Assembly (NCBI RefSeq): GCF_026213295.1
Contig: NC_079412.1
Span: forward strand, 11,635,898-11,699,897
DNA: 64,000 bases
Direction: 5' to 3'
From: Gadus chalcogrammus
Lineage: Eukaryota > Chordata > Actinopteri > Gadiformes > Gadidae
Positions 52,189-64,000 of this stretch are shown here, in pieces. The first letter of the stretch is position 1. Each line of letters starts with the position of its first letter. The notes below the pieces were generated by a model, which saw only the letters and a list, made by a program, of their open reading frames with translations, was not told the DNA's origin and did no database searches. Made by a program: the position numbers and the translations under genes.

Positions 52189-55100
52189 GTGGACTGTCTC
52201 TTTAAGAATCAGGTCTCCTGTTGCACGGAGAAGCTGGTGATTTTCCACTCAAACTGATATTAAACGCACGCCCGCTCGTTGAAACAAAGGTCACTGAGAG
52301 ATTTCATCCCAATGAAATTTATTTCAAACGTGATCCATCGCACAAAATAAGGAACAAGGAACAGCTCATTCAAAAACAGATCACAGGTAATTCGTCATCT
52401 TCTTTACCGTTAATTGTCCGAAATGTCGGTAACATTGACAAAATGCATTTGAAAACCACTACATGCGCTAGAGCCGATGTTTGGGTTGAAATAGCCTGCA
52501 TTACGAACACGAGCGGCTGGTTGTAAAAGTTGTTTCCGGTAAAGATCACATGCGTTATTTTTATGGTCAAAGAATCGCTAGTAACGTTAATTATTGATCC
52601 CGGGGCTCGATGATAATTAAACGCGTCACCTTGGGCAGCATGCAGGTTACTTGGATACAATAATTAATGAGATGTGTATTTGTCATTATTGACCCTTTTG
52701 CACGATGCTGGGCCATGATCAGTAAAGAGGCGAGTGTGTCTTGTGTTTCACCGTCACTTCGTCTCAACCGGGGGTGATAATGGGCTGCCTGCCACCTTAT
52801 GAGGTGCTTATCAACCTTTTATCCCCTAAAGTCTAATCGCTAACCAGTGTTTTTTATATCCAGAGTCAGCGAACGGGTTATGTGCGTCCATTAATCAAAC
52901 GACTGGTTGATGGGCTCAAGGGAATGGTAAAGCATATTCGTGTAATTAACGTTTTACTACATTTTGTCGATTATGCAGACCAGGCAACACGGCGTGTTCT
53001 GTGCTGTGGCTTGTGTCCTAGTGATTGCTTTAGCTTTTACATTTGAACTATTATAAGTAAAATACAGTGAAGCGGTTGACTACGCGATTCCCGTCTGTGA
53101 TGTGTTGCTTTCGATGGTTTTATCCAGGTGGTCTTGTTATCTAACCGTCTTCACCATCAGTCTCTGATAACCGGAGGGGACACGTGCATTTGTTTTGAAG
53201 ACAAACGTGAGGAGGGTGTTGGTGGTGGTCAGATTTCTGGGATTCATGAAAATGTTATAACATTGAAAGGAAAGACCGGTGTGCTTGCCAATGGTAACAG
53301 CTTATTTTTCAGGAGTGCCTCAACTAATTAGACTTTGGATAGGTATACATCGATTAACACATTATTTGAATCAAGAGCAAGGCATCTTCAGCTACACATG
53401 CATGTAACTTCCTCAATCTTCTGAAAATTTACAATATTTACAAGCAAAACAAACCTTGTATCAAAGTATTTATTTTCAAAGTATTACAATTGCATAATTG
53501 AATAATAAATCTGTTGCATCTTCCATGCTTTCAGCTTCCATGTTATTGTATGCACCACAATAATTAGTTATAATGATTTGATTACACTATATTATTGTAA
53601 CAATCTACAATGAGTCAATTGGCAAACTTTTGTTGCCTTTTGTTTGAAGAGTGCTTCTCTTCCACTGGCATGAGTTGCTGTCGATTACTGAGAGTATGTG
53701 TGGATTATGTTCTTTGAAGCCTATATAGATTAAGTTCATGGATATGATGCAGACATTGATGGATAAAGAAACGTTTATAGTGGATAATGTCCATATCTGA
53801 CATAATCGTACTGCCTCATCATGTTGTGTACAAACACTAGTCAAATTAACTCTGAATTCATGTAAATCCATTTTTTTGTTAATGACCACTACTGAGTTGT
53901 CTGACTTGGGGGAGATCCCAGAATTAAACAGTTTTGGCTTTGCCAGCCTCTGAAGGTTATCTGATGGTGGGGAATTTAGAAAAAAACAAAATTCAGAACA
54001 TAGATCAGTTGATTGATCAGTTGATCAGTTGCCCTCTCTGAGACGACGTAAGTGTCATGGACACCTTTTTGGAAGACTTTGATATTAATCCTTCCATTTA
54101 TAAAAAGGAATGTGATTTAAATGTACCTCATTATTCAGATAAAGCATGATCTCGAATGTGCAGGAACTCATGTAGGAATAAGGCTATTTTCACATAAACT
54201 AATAATTTGCATCTAAAGACAATGTGTAATTAATACTCCTTTTTAGGGAATTGTCTTCAAGAACTATATGTACGCATCGTTTCTACTGTTGTGCTTACAG
54301 AATTTGTCTAGGCAACATGTCAATCATGTGAATTCGACGTCAGGATATTCTTTTACAATCTTTAATGTGCAAAGTTGGACATTTGGAAATCAACTATTTC
54401 TTCATAATCTCCTGTAAACTGATGCATACCCCCTACTGGCCAGATGTTGTCTAGCTAATGCAACAAACTTGTGTCCATATGCGGCTCTGTTGCAGCATAA
54501 TATTCTGTGTCCATAGTCTTATCAAGATTTATTTTTCACTACAAACTGTGTTGATGATGTCAAAGATATATCATCAAATTGTTTAATGTCTGTGGAAAAT
54601 GGAAAAATAAAATTTTATTCATGGTTATTATGGTGTTTGAGAAAATAATTAAGCCTTGCCTATTGTTTTTTTTCTCAGGGCAATGGTGAAAATGTTGCAA
54701 GCATTCAGTACAATTCCTTGCATCATATGCCATTATATTCACGCCATGTCTCCCTTGTGTCAACTGGAGGGCAGTAACAGTCCACTGTTGGTTTGGTCAA
54801 GTGCTTAATTATTTATTGATAGAATGCTACACGGCTATTAACTATTTCATCAATGAAATTAAAGCTGGTGATCCATACCAAAAGCCTGTGTTTATTTAGG
54901 CATTTATTTCCTGTGCATTAATGATCTAATTTAATTTCAAGTTGCCGTCATTCATAACGGCGCCCCAGGGGGTGTATTGAAGACAAGCCAAACCTTGCCC
55001 CATGTTGTGACAAATCCTGTTGACTGGTTCATTTGGATGAAATTGACCCTGACATTGCCACAATTGCGTGGGTATTGTAAGCTAAGTTATGAGGGAATGG

Positions 55101-55458
55101 CGTTTTCAACACACGCAGAAAATAAATAGACTGCGCATTGCCTTATTAGGCATTGTTGAAGGGCCGTTCTCTGCGGGTTGATGTTTGCAGATAGCTGGCC
55201 ATCGGTTCTGTTTGCATGTCGCTGCATGTGTTTCCATATATCCTGTTCACTAAAGGGACTTTTATACAAAGGTGTCAAATTAGGTCGCTGTGAGGACATA
55301 CCCACACACGCATTCGCACACAAATATACATTCTGGTGCTTTAGGAGTCCAACACTTGGAAGGTTAGAGCAAAATGGCTTGTTTAAGTTAAATCCACCCA
55401 GAGTTGAGGAGATATGGGTCTAATGAGGGAAAGGTTGACTCGGCTCTCTCCCTCTTTC

Positions 55459-55511
55459 TCCCTCCCTCCCTCCCTCCCTCCCTCCCTCCCTCCCTCCCTC
55501 CCTCCCTCCCT
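55459..55511. repeat. (CCCT)n microsatellite
   Basis: About 13 tandem tetranucleotide units, pyrimidine-only on the plus strand. Confidence 0.95.
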
Positions 55512-55596
55512 CTCTGTCTATCTTCCTTCTCTGGGTTGAAAAAAAAGAAGGTGGCTGTGACGTGCTCAGGGCACAGTACTAATCCTTAGTCCCTGG

Positions 55597-55597
<1 letters not shown>

Positions 55598-55665
<68 letters not shown>
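55598..55665. repeat. (TG)n microsatellite, 68 bp
   Basis: Perfect TG array upstream of slc6a6. Confidence 0.97.
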
Positions 55666-55667
<2 letters not shown>

Positions 55668-55868
55668 GAGTCAGTGGGAAGTGGAAATTTACAGTTGTCC
55701 GTCGCTGTGCCGCTGTACCCAATCTCTGTGTAGGATTTAATTGTCTTTAGCCGATGGGGCGGGCCATAGTGTCAGCTCTAGTCCTTGTAAACTGTGTTGG
55801 CATAAAGGTTCTCAGTACAGAGGAATGGTGACAGCTGAGGAAGAAGCAGCCTATACATAATCACAGCC

Positions 55869-55879
55869 ATGAAGGAAAT
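55869..55879 (+). other. slc6a6: candidate upstream exon of slc6a6 (3' end)
   Basis: The sequence CCATGAAGGAAAT is followed by the consensus donor GTAAGT (55880-55885). Spliced to the exon that begins at 58630, it would read ATG AAG GAA ATC ATG GCA CAA: an in-frame four-residue extension (MKEI) of the normal start. The exon's 5' limit is unknown, and it could equally be 5' UTR or chance. Confidence 0.35.
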
Positions 55880-55937
55880 GTAAGTTCTTTCCACTAATGT
55901 CTTTTAGTAACGAAATATTAGAAACTTTTCTCTCTTG

Positions 55938-55938
55938 G

Positions 55939-55984
<46 letters not shown>
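55938..55984. repeat. (TG)n microsatellite with one TT interruption
   Basis: TG array about 55 bp after the candidate donor at 55880. Confidence 0.95.
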
Positions 55985-55987
<3 letters not shown>

Positions 55988-58629
55988 ATGAGAATGTTGT
56001 TGAACTGATTTATTTTTTTCATCAGTTTGTTAAGTAAGGGAATCCGTTCTTGGAAGCAGACTTTCTTGTGTTAAACAGAAGGACTGCATACCTGCATGCT
56101 ATCAAGTTCTTCAGCCTTCAGTTGTTTTTTTATTTTCTTTGTGATATTTAATCTTGCGATCAAACGGTTGAGTCCACATTGGGTGGACCTTCAGGTCTAC
56201 ACTATACTGGCAGTGGAAAAAAGGGTTATTCCTGTGAGGCGCTTAGTGGCTGTAATGCTTTTGTTTTGGCCTTATCAAGTGAGGGTACACAGAAAGTCCG
56301 GCCATGGGTGTCTGGCCGGGTCGCATGGCTAATCTTAAGGACTGTTTACCTTAAGTCTTATCAGACATGCACACTACCTTCCAGAAGGTGAAAAACTCCT
56401 CTACGCAAACAAGCAAAGGAAAGCACACGGGTGGAGGGGTGTGGGTGGAGGTAACGGCGGTGGAGGGATAGAGTGGGCGAGCGCTGATCCAGTTATGTAA
56501 TGAGGTTTGAGAGTGAAAAGCAGTTCAAGTTGGCTCGTCATGACTAACATGCAGGCGAGAGAAAAACCTATGAAAAGCATGATGACTGAACGGAAGGACT
56601 CGGAGAGGGACCAAGCGGGACCGGGGTCGAAGGAGCGATTGATAGGGGCCTCGTTAAATCCACAGGAGATGCCTTCTAAAGTAGTTTTTAATTGCAGCCC
56701 TAAGGCATACATAAAACAGGCTTCATGTACGAATCAACTTCACCAGGTGGAACCAATTCGGTTTCTTTTTTTACTTCATTTTTGGGGGTTTTGTGTGTTG
56801 AACGCAACATCGGATCAGGTGGGGTTATGACAACTTCGAAGAGAAATATTTTCAAAAGTTGAAGAACTGTATTAATACAAAGTTAAATCCTTTTATTTTA
56901 GCAATATATCTTTTATATCTTCCTAGATATCTCTGGGCAAAACAGTATTTTTCTTATTTTGTTTTGGAAATGCAACTCTTGCTTACTTAATACCTTGGGT
57001 TCCGATTGGCAACACTCCACCTACAAATTTGCATTGGGCTCGAAAAGAGAGAAGGGGAAGTCTTTGAAGTCGCCTGCCGTTTCTGTCCGCCAGCGCCGGG
57101 CTCTAAAGAAGGGGAAACCTTTGCCGCTTGCATAATCAGTAGCAACAATTAATCAAAGTCTTTGTAATTCCTCCCCGTTTTCATCCAGAAACAATCATTA
57201 TGTTCCTAGGACAGGAAGCTCACAGCCCATTAGGTCCCAACGTGTCCAAGTGATTTGTCAAACAGTTATTCCTGCCCTATTACGGTTTGGGTGCTCCTGG
57301 CTCCTCTTTGGCGGGGGCTGGGAAATGGGATACAGAGGGGCGTAATAACAAATCCTGGCTTTCTCTGAAAGGTGGTTTACAGTACAGTACGCTGAGTGAA
57401 ATGAAGATCTTGCATCCCCTGGCACGATGCCAAGGCCTTTGGAATGTCGGGGGACTATCGTCTTTCAATTTGGCGGGGAACCAACTGTGTGGCTGCCGGT
57501 GTAACGCAGGGGAGAGGGGCTCTGCAGGTTTTCCCTTTACAAACATTAGTTTCAGTTCAAGCGGCGTCTCGCCAACCGCTATTGTGTTGACTTTAGAACC
57601 GTGACTGTGATACACGCGTTATGGTTTGAGAGGCTCCCCTCCGATCCACTTTGCCTCCTGGTCCACCTTTTTTGAGTGTGTCTGGATTGTGGAGCTGAGT
57701 GCCATGTGGAGCACTGGTCAAGGCGCTTCATGTTTAATTCCTGGTTCAAGGCCAGGATAACGCCACCAATCTCCCTGGAGAGGGACTGAGGCAGGCAAGG
57801 AGGTGGAAGGTGAAATGTAAATATTAATAGAATAGACCGAAAATAAATTTAGACGCAAAACTGCTTTCATCCATAGCGGTTAACGTAATCAGTTTTTTCA
57901 CAATTACAATTTTGCTATTATTTCAAATGTAGTCTATAGAGTTTATTCATTTATTTGTATGTTTGCCAGGTGAATGCCAAACAAAAATGTTATTTGCAAT
58001 ATACTGTATGCTTTCATAGGATACCCAGCAGTCAGTAAAACTAGGCCCAAAGCACTATTAGTGTATAGAGGCCATAGATGCTCAGCATGCCTTGGTAATA
58101 TCTTGTAAATGGAATGAAACTTGATTAACGGCTCTGTAAATCTCTTAAACCACTCATGATTGGAATCTCACTGATCATAGCCAAGAGACCTCTAGGATAT
58201 TGGCTGTCCAGTGATATTATGATGTTACTGGAACGCTTACTGGAATACCTCATGTTATTACTTATTTATATTTGTTTTATTTTTTACATATTTATATTTA
58301 GGAATACTGCCTGTGTTCTATTCTGGGTTCTGTTTATTAGATTTTTCTTTTCCAGTATGAAAAATGTGTCTTAGATTAGGAAGATAAGTGATGGTGTTCT
58401 GTTTATTATGATAACTGGTTGAACAGCATGTTGTAACACAAACAAGCTCCCTATCGCAGCCTCCTATCTTTCTCTCTGTCTCTGTCTATGTCGCTCTCTC
58501 TCTGTCTCCTATTCCTTCTGCTAAACCTGATGTAGCCAACCCCTCCCCCGTCACCCCCATCTCACTCATGGCTATATTTGAACTTTCTCTTCCATATGCC
58601 ATCTTCTCCACTCCCTCTCCTCTCTGCAG
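55985..58629. other. non-coding region, probable slc6a6 first intron
   Basis: No confirmed exon. At 56401-56830 both strands are open for about 100 codons. The minus-strand frame contains a hydrophobic stretch, but no family was recognised and no splice signals support it. Confidence 0.4.
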
Positions 58630-58630
58630 C

Positions 58631-60127
58631 ATGGCACAAAAGGAGAAACTCCAATGTTTGAAGGACTTCCACAAGGACACCCTAAAACCCTCCCCGGGCA
58701 AGAGCCCGGGCACACGGCCCGAAGACGAGGCAGAGGGCCGGGCTCCCCAGAGGGAGAAGTGGTCCAGCAAGCTTGACTTTGTCCTGTCGGTGGCTGGCGG
58801 CTTTGTGGGTTTAGGGAACGTGTGGCGTTTCCCGTACCTTTGCTATAAAAATGGTGGAGGTAAGTAACAGACCAGATGGGGCCTCTTTGGTGTATTGGCT
58901 CTTGGAATACTAACGTTTTATGGAAGGTAATGTTTTCCTGTTTGTTTATTTTCTTCATCCTCAGGTGCATTTCTCATACCCTACTTCATATTCTTGTTTG
59001 GGGGAGGCCTGCCTGTGTTCTTCTTGGAAGTGGCTCTGGGCCAGTACACCTCTGAGGGAGGGATCACCTGCTGGGCTAAGATCTGCCCCATCTTCACTGG
59101 TCAGTTTCCCCCTACAGATCATCCCCCAAACTGACTGCGTGTTTTCTTTGGGTTCCTAAACTCTTGGCGTTCTCCATAATCTCCAAGCATAATAACTCAG
59201 GGCTCCAGGAAAGTCCTGCGACACACTGGAATAACAAACCATCTCCTGTATCCGGTCTGCAGCCATAGCCAAGAGAGAGAGCCCCGCTCAGGCTTGTGTT
59301 CGCTGGGCTCTTGGAACAGGCTTCGTCCTCCATCTGGTTCAACCCGATAATAAATCACCCTACACTTTATCTTCCTTTATTAATTTAGTGCTTCCTCTGC
59401 TAGGGCGAAATACCGTTAGCAGTACAATGGAGAACGGTGATTACAAGGCGAACATTCAGGGAGGAAGATCCAAAACCCTTTGATACGCACCAGGTGCCCA
59501 CAGATCCATGTCAATGCAATCTCACAAGACGCATACATAAATATCACTGAGTTCTACTTACAGTACACTGGCAAGTTATTCATTTCTATGTTGAGTGCTT
59601 TGTTGCCATGGGAACAGAGGAGGGGGAAAATACTTAGCGGAAGTTGCCTAGCAATGCAAACCGTTCCCTTGCAATAGTTTCAGTATTTTCAAAACTATGT
59701 TGGCCCATGTGTCACGTGACACAGCAGCACCAGTGAGTGGGCCATCTGTTTAGTTTCTCTTCCTTACTCTCTCGTGACACACAATATCAGCAGGGCGTTT
59801 CAGCAGCAGTCTTGCTCCGAGGTGGGGGGATCTCATGACGGTTTGAAGCCTTTGATCTCAAGAACCCACCTTGTGGTGGTACTACCAGTGACCCCCCACC
59901 CTACTCTTCTTACCCAGAGCGACAGCTGCGACGCTCCGATTCACATCTATACGTTGTAGGTCTGAGGCAAAGGAGCAGGGAAGAGCTGTAGGCCAACGGA
60001 CAGGGCCCACCCGGGGGTTGAAAATTGTCAAACAATACAATCAATCAGGTTATTTATTTATTTAAAAAAAAAAAATTAATTTAAGATAACGATTCTTATC
60101 TTCTATGTTTACGTTTCTCAATTCCAA

Positions 60128-60180
<53 letters not shown>

Positions 60181-60816
60181 ACACCCTGGTCACCAGATTG
60201 ACTTGTCCGCCTTTGGAATGTGAGAATCAGGAAGGCGAGAACGGGAAGTTGATAGAAGTGACAGCAGTTTAAAAATGAATATGGGTTCAAAATAATATGG
60301 GCAGACTTTCTAGGTTCAACCAAGTTAAAATCAGCATGCAAACTTGATTTTTAAAGATTAAAATAAACAAATAGAGACGTTTATTTTATATAATATTTGT
60401 ATGTGTTTTTATGGTGGAAAAGCATGTGTCCTGGAGAGCCAGACTTTTTATTGGCTGACAGGTCACTGTAGAGTACTCTGAGGATGACCACATCACGGGG
60501 TTGTACTGACAAAATGGCCCCTCTCCGCTCCACCCCTCCATCCCGTCCTCAACAGGCATTGGCTACGCCTCCGTTGTGATCGTCTCTCTCCTCAACATCT
60601 ACTACATCGTGATCCTGGCCTGGGGACTGTACTACCTGATCCAGTGCTTCCAGCCGGAGCTCCCCTGGGCCAAGTGCAACCAGCCCTGGAACACACCGCA
60701 GTGTGTGGAGGACACGGTCCGCAGGAACAAGACCCTCTGGCTGGCCGCCAACATTACCAACTTCACTTCCCCGGTCACTGAGTTCTGGGAGTGAGTACTG
60801 ACCACAACAGCTGGCG

Positions 60817-60892
<76 letters not shown>

Positions 60893-62929
60893 CTTTCTTT
60901 GTTATATAATACACCAAATGGCTACAGTCATGGGCCTGTTTACTTTGCACTGTATACTGTGTTTAATTGAAACGGTGGCTAACAGGGTGGGGGGCACCGC
61001 CGTGCTGGCGGCAGATCGTAACCTGTCGTGTGGATCTCTGTGTTCCACAGACGCAATGTCCTGAGCATCTCCACTGGAATCGAGGACGTTGGCCATCTGA
61101 AATGGGACCTGGCTCTGTGTCTCCTCGCTGTCTGGGTTATATGCTTTTTCTGCATCTGGAAGGGAGTCAAGTCTACTGGAAAAGTACGTTTGTGATGATC
61201 TCTGTTTTGTTGCCTGGGTTTTTGTTTTGCAAGCAACGGGACAGGGATATGTGCCCCAATGCTAACAGAAACGCCTTTATTTGGAGGCCAAGTTGGTTTG
61301 TTTGATTTAGAACCATTGGCTGATGCACTGCACTGGCATGTTACATCTTGGCCAGACTCACAGTCACCTTTATACTGTTGAAGTTACTTTTGGCCCTGCG
61401 CGTGCATTTGTTAGCAGACTGGGTCAAAGCCAATATCAGGGTTAAACAAAACACTTGAAAGAGCCTACAGGGAAATGTCCAACTCTTTGCTTCTTGCGTT
61501 GAACTCTAAAAACACTGTTTATTTATTCTTACCGGTGCTCTTATACCTGGCCGACGCAGCCTTTCGACTGCATGCCATTACTTTTTGTTAATAATGTATT
61601 GAACCTTTTTTCACTGCTGTTATCGCTGTTTTACATGGTCATCATATGATTAAAAGTGTCTATCCAATAATATCCATTCACTCAGTGTCACATCAGTCAG
61701 CCCAAAGATTGTTGCTCTAATTCAAAGTAGTCTGGAGGGAACACATTAGTTTTTATGGTCTTGGATCAATTCAGTAGGTCAATAAAGTGGGTCAATTCAG
61801 GCTTTGCTACAGTATTTATGTAATTTATGTCAAAATAAGACTATTACTTATTTCATTCAATTTGATAGGTTCTCTGGGCTCCTCATTTCTGCATCTTGTC
61901 AGCCTCGAGTTCATGTTTTCTGTGACCATTTTAACTGACATTACATGTGTAAAGACTGAAAGGCTTACAATAATGTGTTTGGTTCATGGCTAATCACCTG
62001 TCGGTTTTCTCCAATCTAGGTGGTGTATATAACGGCAACTTTCCCATTTGTAATGCTGATTATTTTACTGGTGCGAGGGGTGACCCTGCCGGGGGCATCT
62101 GAAGGGATCAAGTTTTATCTTTACCCGGACCTTAACCGCCTGCAGGATCCAGAGGTAGGAGCTTCAATCAGCACATTATTATTATTATTATTATTGTTGT
62201 TTTGTCACCAAATTCTCTGGTATTTTTGTCGAGGGAGTGAATAGGGTAGCCCAGTTGAAAAGAGGGCTCATGACTTAAAATCTTGTGATCGGATGACTCT
62301 GATGAATATCCCCCTTTGGAGTAGCTCATGATCCTGAGTAGTTATTTTTAAAGGAGTTATAAATAATATGGCCATGATTAATGGTCTCTGAACACTTTTT
62401 TTTCTTCTGCGGTATCTTCTAGTTTACGTTGTTGTCAAACATTTAACTCAATCTCAAACCTAATGCCTTTCCAATGCCCAAATCAATCGCCAAAAAACAC
62501 GAGAGTGTTGTGTAAACATCAACCGTTTGCTTCCCTTTGACGCCGCGTCACCCCTCATGCTGCCTTTCAGGTGTGGATCGATGCCGGGACGCAGATCTTC
62601 TTCTCCTACGCCATTTGTCTGGGAGCCATGACGTCTCTGGGGAGCTACAACAAATACAGATACAACTGCTACAGGTGAGCGTTGATCCCAGTGGGGGGGG
62701 GGGGACCTAAGTAGTGACAGCAACCCATGTCAGAAACTGGGTGTGAAGACCTTGGGTTGCGTGTGTGTGTCTCTAACACCCTCCATGACGTGTGTGTGAC
62801 ATAGGGACTGTTTGCTGCTGGGAGGCCTGAACAGCGGTACCAGCTTTGTGTCTGGCTTCGCTATATTTTCCGTCCTGGGCTTCATGGCACAAGAGCAAGG
62901 GGTGGACATTGCCGATGTGGCAGAGTCAG
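58631..62929 (+). CDS. slc6a6: slc6a6, sodium- and chloride-dependent taurine transporter (partial, 5' seven exons)
   Basis: SLC6A6 (TauT) is a plasma-membrane Na+/Cl- symporter that takes up taurine and beta-alanine. Exons: 58631-58859 (ATG 58631-58633), 58965-59099, 60556-60790, 61051-61183, 62020-62154, 62571-62674, 62805-62929; 1096 nt, about 365 residues of roughly 620. The N-terminus [20 protein letters not shown] is nearly that of mammalian TauT. TM1 has the SLC6 substrate/ion site [20 protein letters not shown]. The second extracellular loop carries paired-Cys candidates and N-glycosylation sequons (NKT, NIT, NFT). TM6 reads [20 protein letters not shown]. The last exon ends [11 protein letters not shown] in phase 1, so the gene continues past 64000. 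No defects. Confidence 0.96.
60130..60179. repeat. (TG)n microsatellite in slc6a6 intron 2
   Basis: Perfect array of about 25 units. Confidence 0.97.
60819..60888. repeat. (TG)n microsatellite just after the slc6a6 exon 3 donor
   Basis: A 35-unit array beginning 28 nt after the donor GTGAGT (60791), in gene sense. Confidence 0.97.
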
Positions 62930-64000
62930 GTACGAGGGTCAAAGGTCACGGTAGCAGTGATGGTGGGCACTGCTACTGGAAAACAAAAACAAAAAAAAGG
63001 GGCAAAAAAACATGTTTTCGCACAAACGTTTAGCCAAACCAATGGCTTTTAAATTGGTCTGAGGAAGGGAAGAATGCTAATTTTGAGGATTTTGAGGAAA
63101 GTTTGAAATTGTTAGAAGAAGTCGCAAGAAACAGAATTAGTTGTTGCCGGTTTGATGTGTGTTCCACCTCTGTTGAGGCTCAGTTGGGTTGGCGTTTTCG
63201 CTCAAGAGCGGTTTGTTTGTTAAACCGCTGCTGCACAATGAACTGCTAGGTTAAATTGCTGGCTGATTATTTGTATTCTTATTATAAATACAAGTGCGCC
63301 ATACACAGCTGTTCTCAACGGCACTAGGGCGGCCAGTCTTTCACTCAAGCTGACCATGGCAACTGGTGACTTCAGATCCTAACTGCAAGGAGACGTCCCA
63401 AAGAGGACCGGCGTCACGTGGACTTTACATGATGACGCACAAGAGACCCTGGTCTCTCTTTTCAAATTGTTGTCAACGAGTAAGACACTCTTTAGTCATG
63501 AATCAGTATTGGCATTATGTGGGTTAAGATCATACACGTTACTGTGTTGCCTGGCTGTGATATATTTCTGACCAATCAGCATCATACACCAAGCCCAGTT
63601 CTGCGACACGCTGAGGATTTGCTGAGGTGGACCCGACCGGTTCTGTTTCTCTTCCTTTTTTACATCCCATGTTGTCTGAAGGAGTCTTCTTTCAGCATGC
63701 TCGCTCGCTACCAATGATATGTATTCTGTGTTGTCAAATTAGAAAACCAACCATTGATTATGAATATGGTTTCCATGCACTGCTCTGTACCTTTTTTACA
63801 TGCCTAGATGCGATGACTGATGACTAAAAGGATTATTCTGTATTGGATATTACCTGTGAGCTGTAAGGCTTAGTCAATGAGCAGGTGCTGTTGTTAAATA
63901 CCATTTTTGCTACTTACTGTTAAATTAATACTGGGCTCTGATGAGGAATACCTTGCTGTTATTGTATTACACCAACATAAATTGATCATTGTTTAATCAT
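62930..64000 (+). other. slc6a6 intron, right edge of window
   Basis: No further slc6a6 exon (TM7 onward) was recognised. ORFs here are short and unlike the transporter. Confidence 0.55.

Larger units (their letters stand above)
50134..55868. other. intergenic region upstream of slc6a6
   Basis: No convincing coding sequence. Contains a MITE-like element (51783-52188) and simple repeats at 55459-55665. A 101-codon ORF near 52221 has no ATG start and no recognisable product. 5' non-coding exons of slc6a6 may be present but were not located. Confidence 0.45.

Noticed and set aside
52221..52526. 101-codon plus-strand ORF
   Set aside because: Begins with TTG rather than ATG, with no domain and no coding context.

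Overview
This window is nuclear DNA from a vertebrate, almost certainly a teleost fish. The genes have many small exons with GT/AG introns and recognisable vertebrate orthologues. Long dinucleotide repeats are very frequent, and there are a Gypsy/Metaviridae LTR element, hAT-type DNA transposons and small inverted-repeat elements. The density of long CA/TG arrays would suit a codfish-like genome, but the sequence cannot settle the species. No rRNA, tRNA or CRISPR array was recognised.

Layout, left to right. About 1.4-2.9 kb, minus strand: the first two coding exons of abhd6; the rest of the gene lies beyond the left edge. 6.9-13 kb, minus: an slmap-like gene with two alternative 3' exons, each coding a different tail anchor, and without the FHA half of SLMAP. 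14.8-20.2 kb, plus: a complete ten-exon ceramide synthase, cers5-like. 20.7-24.6 kb, minus: a complete NACHT-LRR (NLR) gene, tail to tail with cers5. 27.0-30.9 kb, minus: a complete nine-exon type II keratin gene. 31-35 kb: intergenic, with a 0.6-kb inverted-repeat element and a minisatellite. 35.1-40.5 kb, plus: a complete twelve-exon abtb1. 42.9-50.1 kb: a hAT transposon with a perfect 8-bp target duplication, into which a young and apparently intact Gypsy LTR retrotransposon (minus strand) has inserted. 50-58.6 kb: intergenic or slc6a6 5' region. 58.6-62.9 kb, plus: the first seven coding exons of the taurine transporter slc6a6; the gene runs off the right edge.

The host genes do not form one pathway: lipid hydrolysis, membrane scaffolding, sphingolipid synthesis, innate sensing, cytoskeleton, BTB/ankyrin adaptor and taurine uptake. 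The order mixes genes that in human lie on chromosome 3 (ABHD6, SLMAP, ABTB1, SLC6A6) and 12q13 (CERS5, type II keratins).

The most notable signals are a complete -1 frameshift module with a predicted pseudoknot at the Gypsy gag-pol junction, the nested transposons with both target duplications intact, and a (TG)63-T3-AG splice acceptor in cers5 that resembles CFTR exon 9. Others are the FHA-less slmap copy with two tail anchors and a duplicated splice donor plus hairpin in abtb1. Exon borders were placed by eye from splice consensus, reading phase and family similarity.
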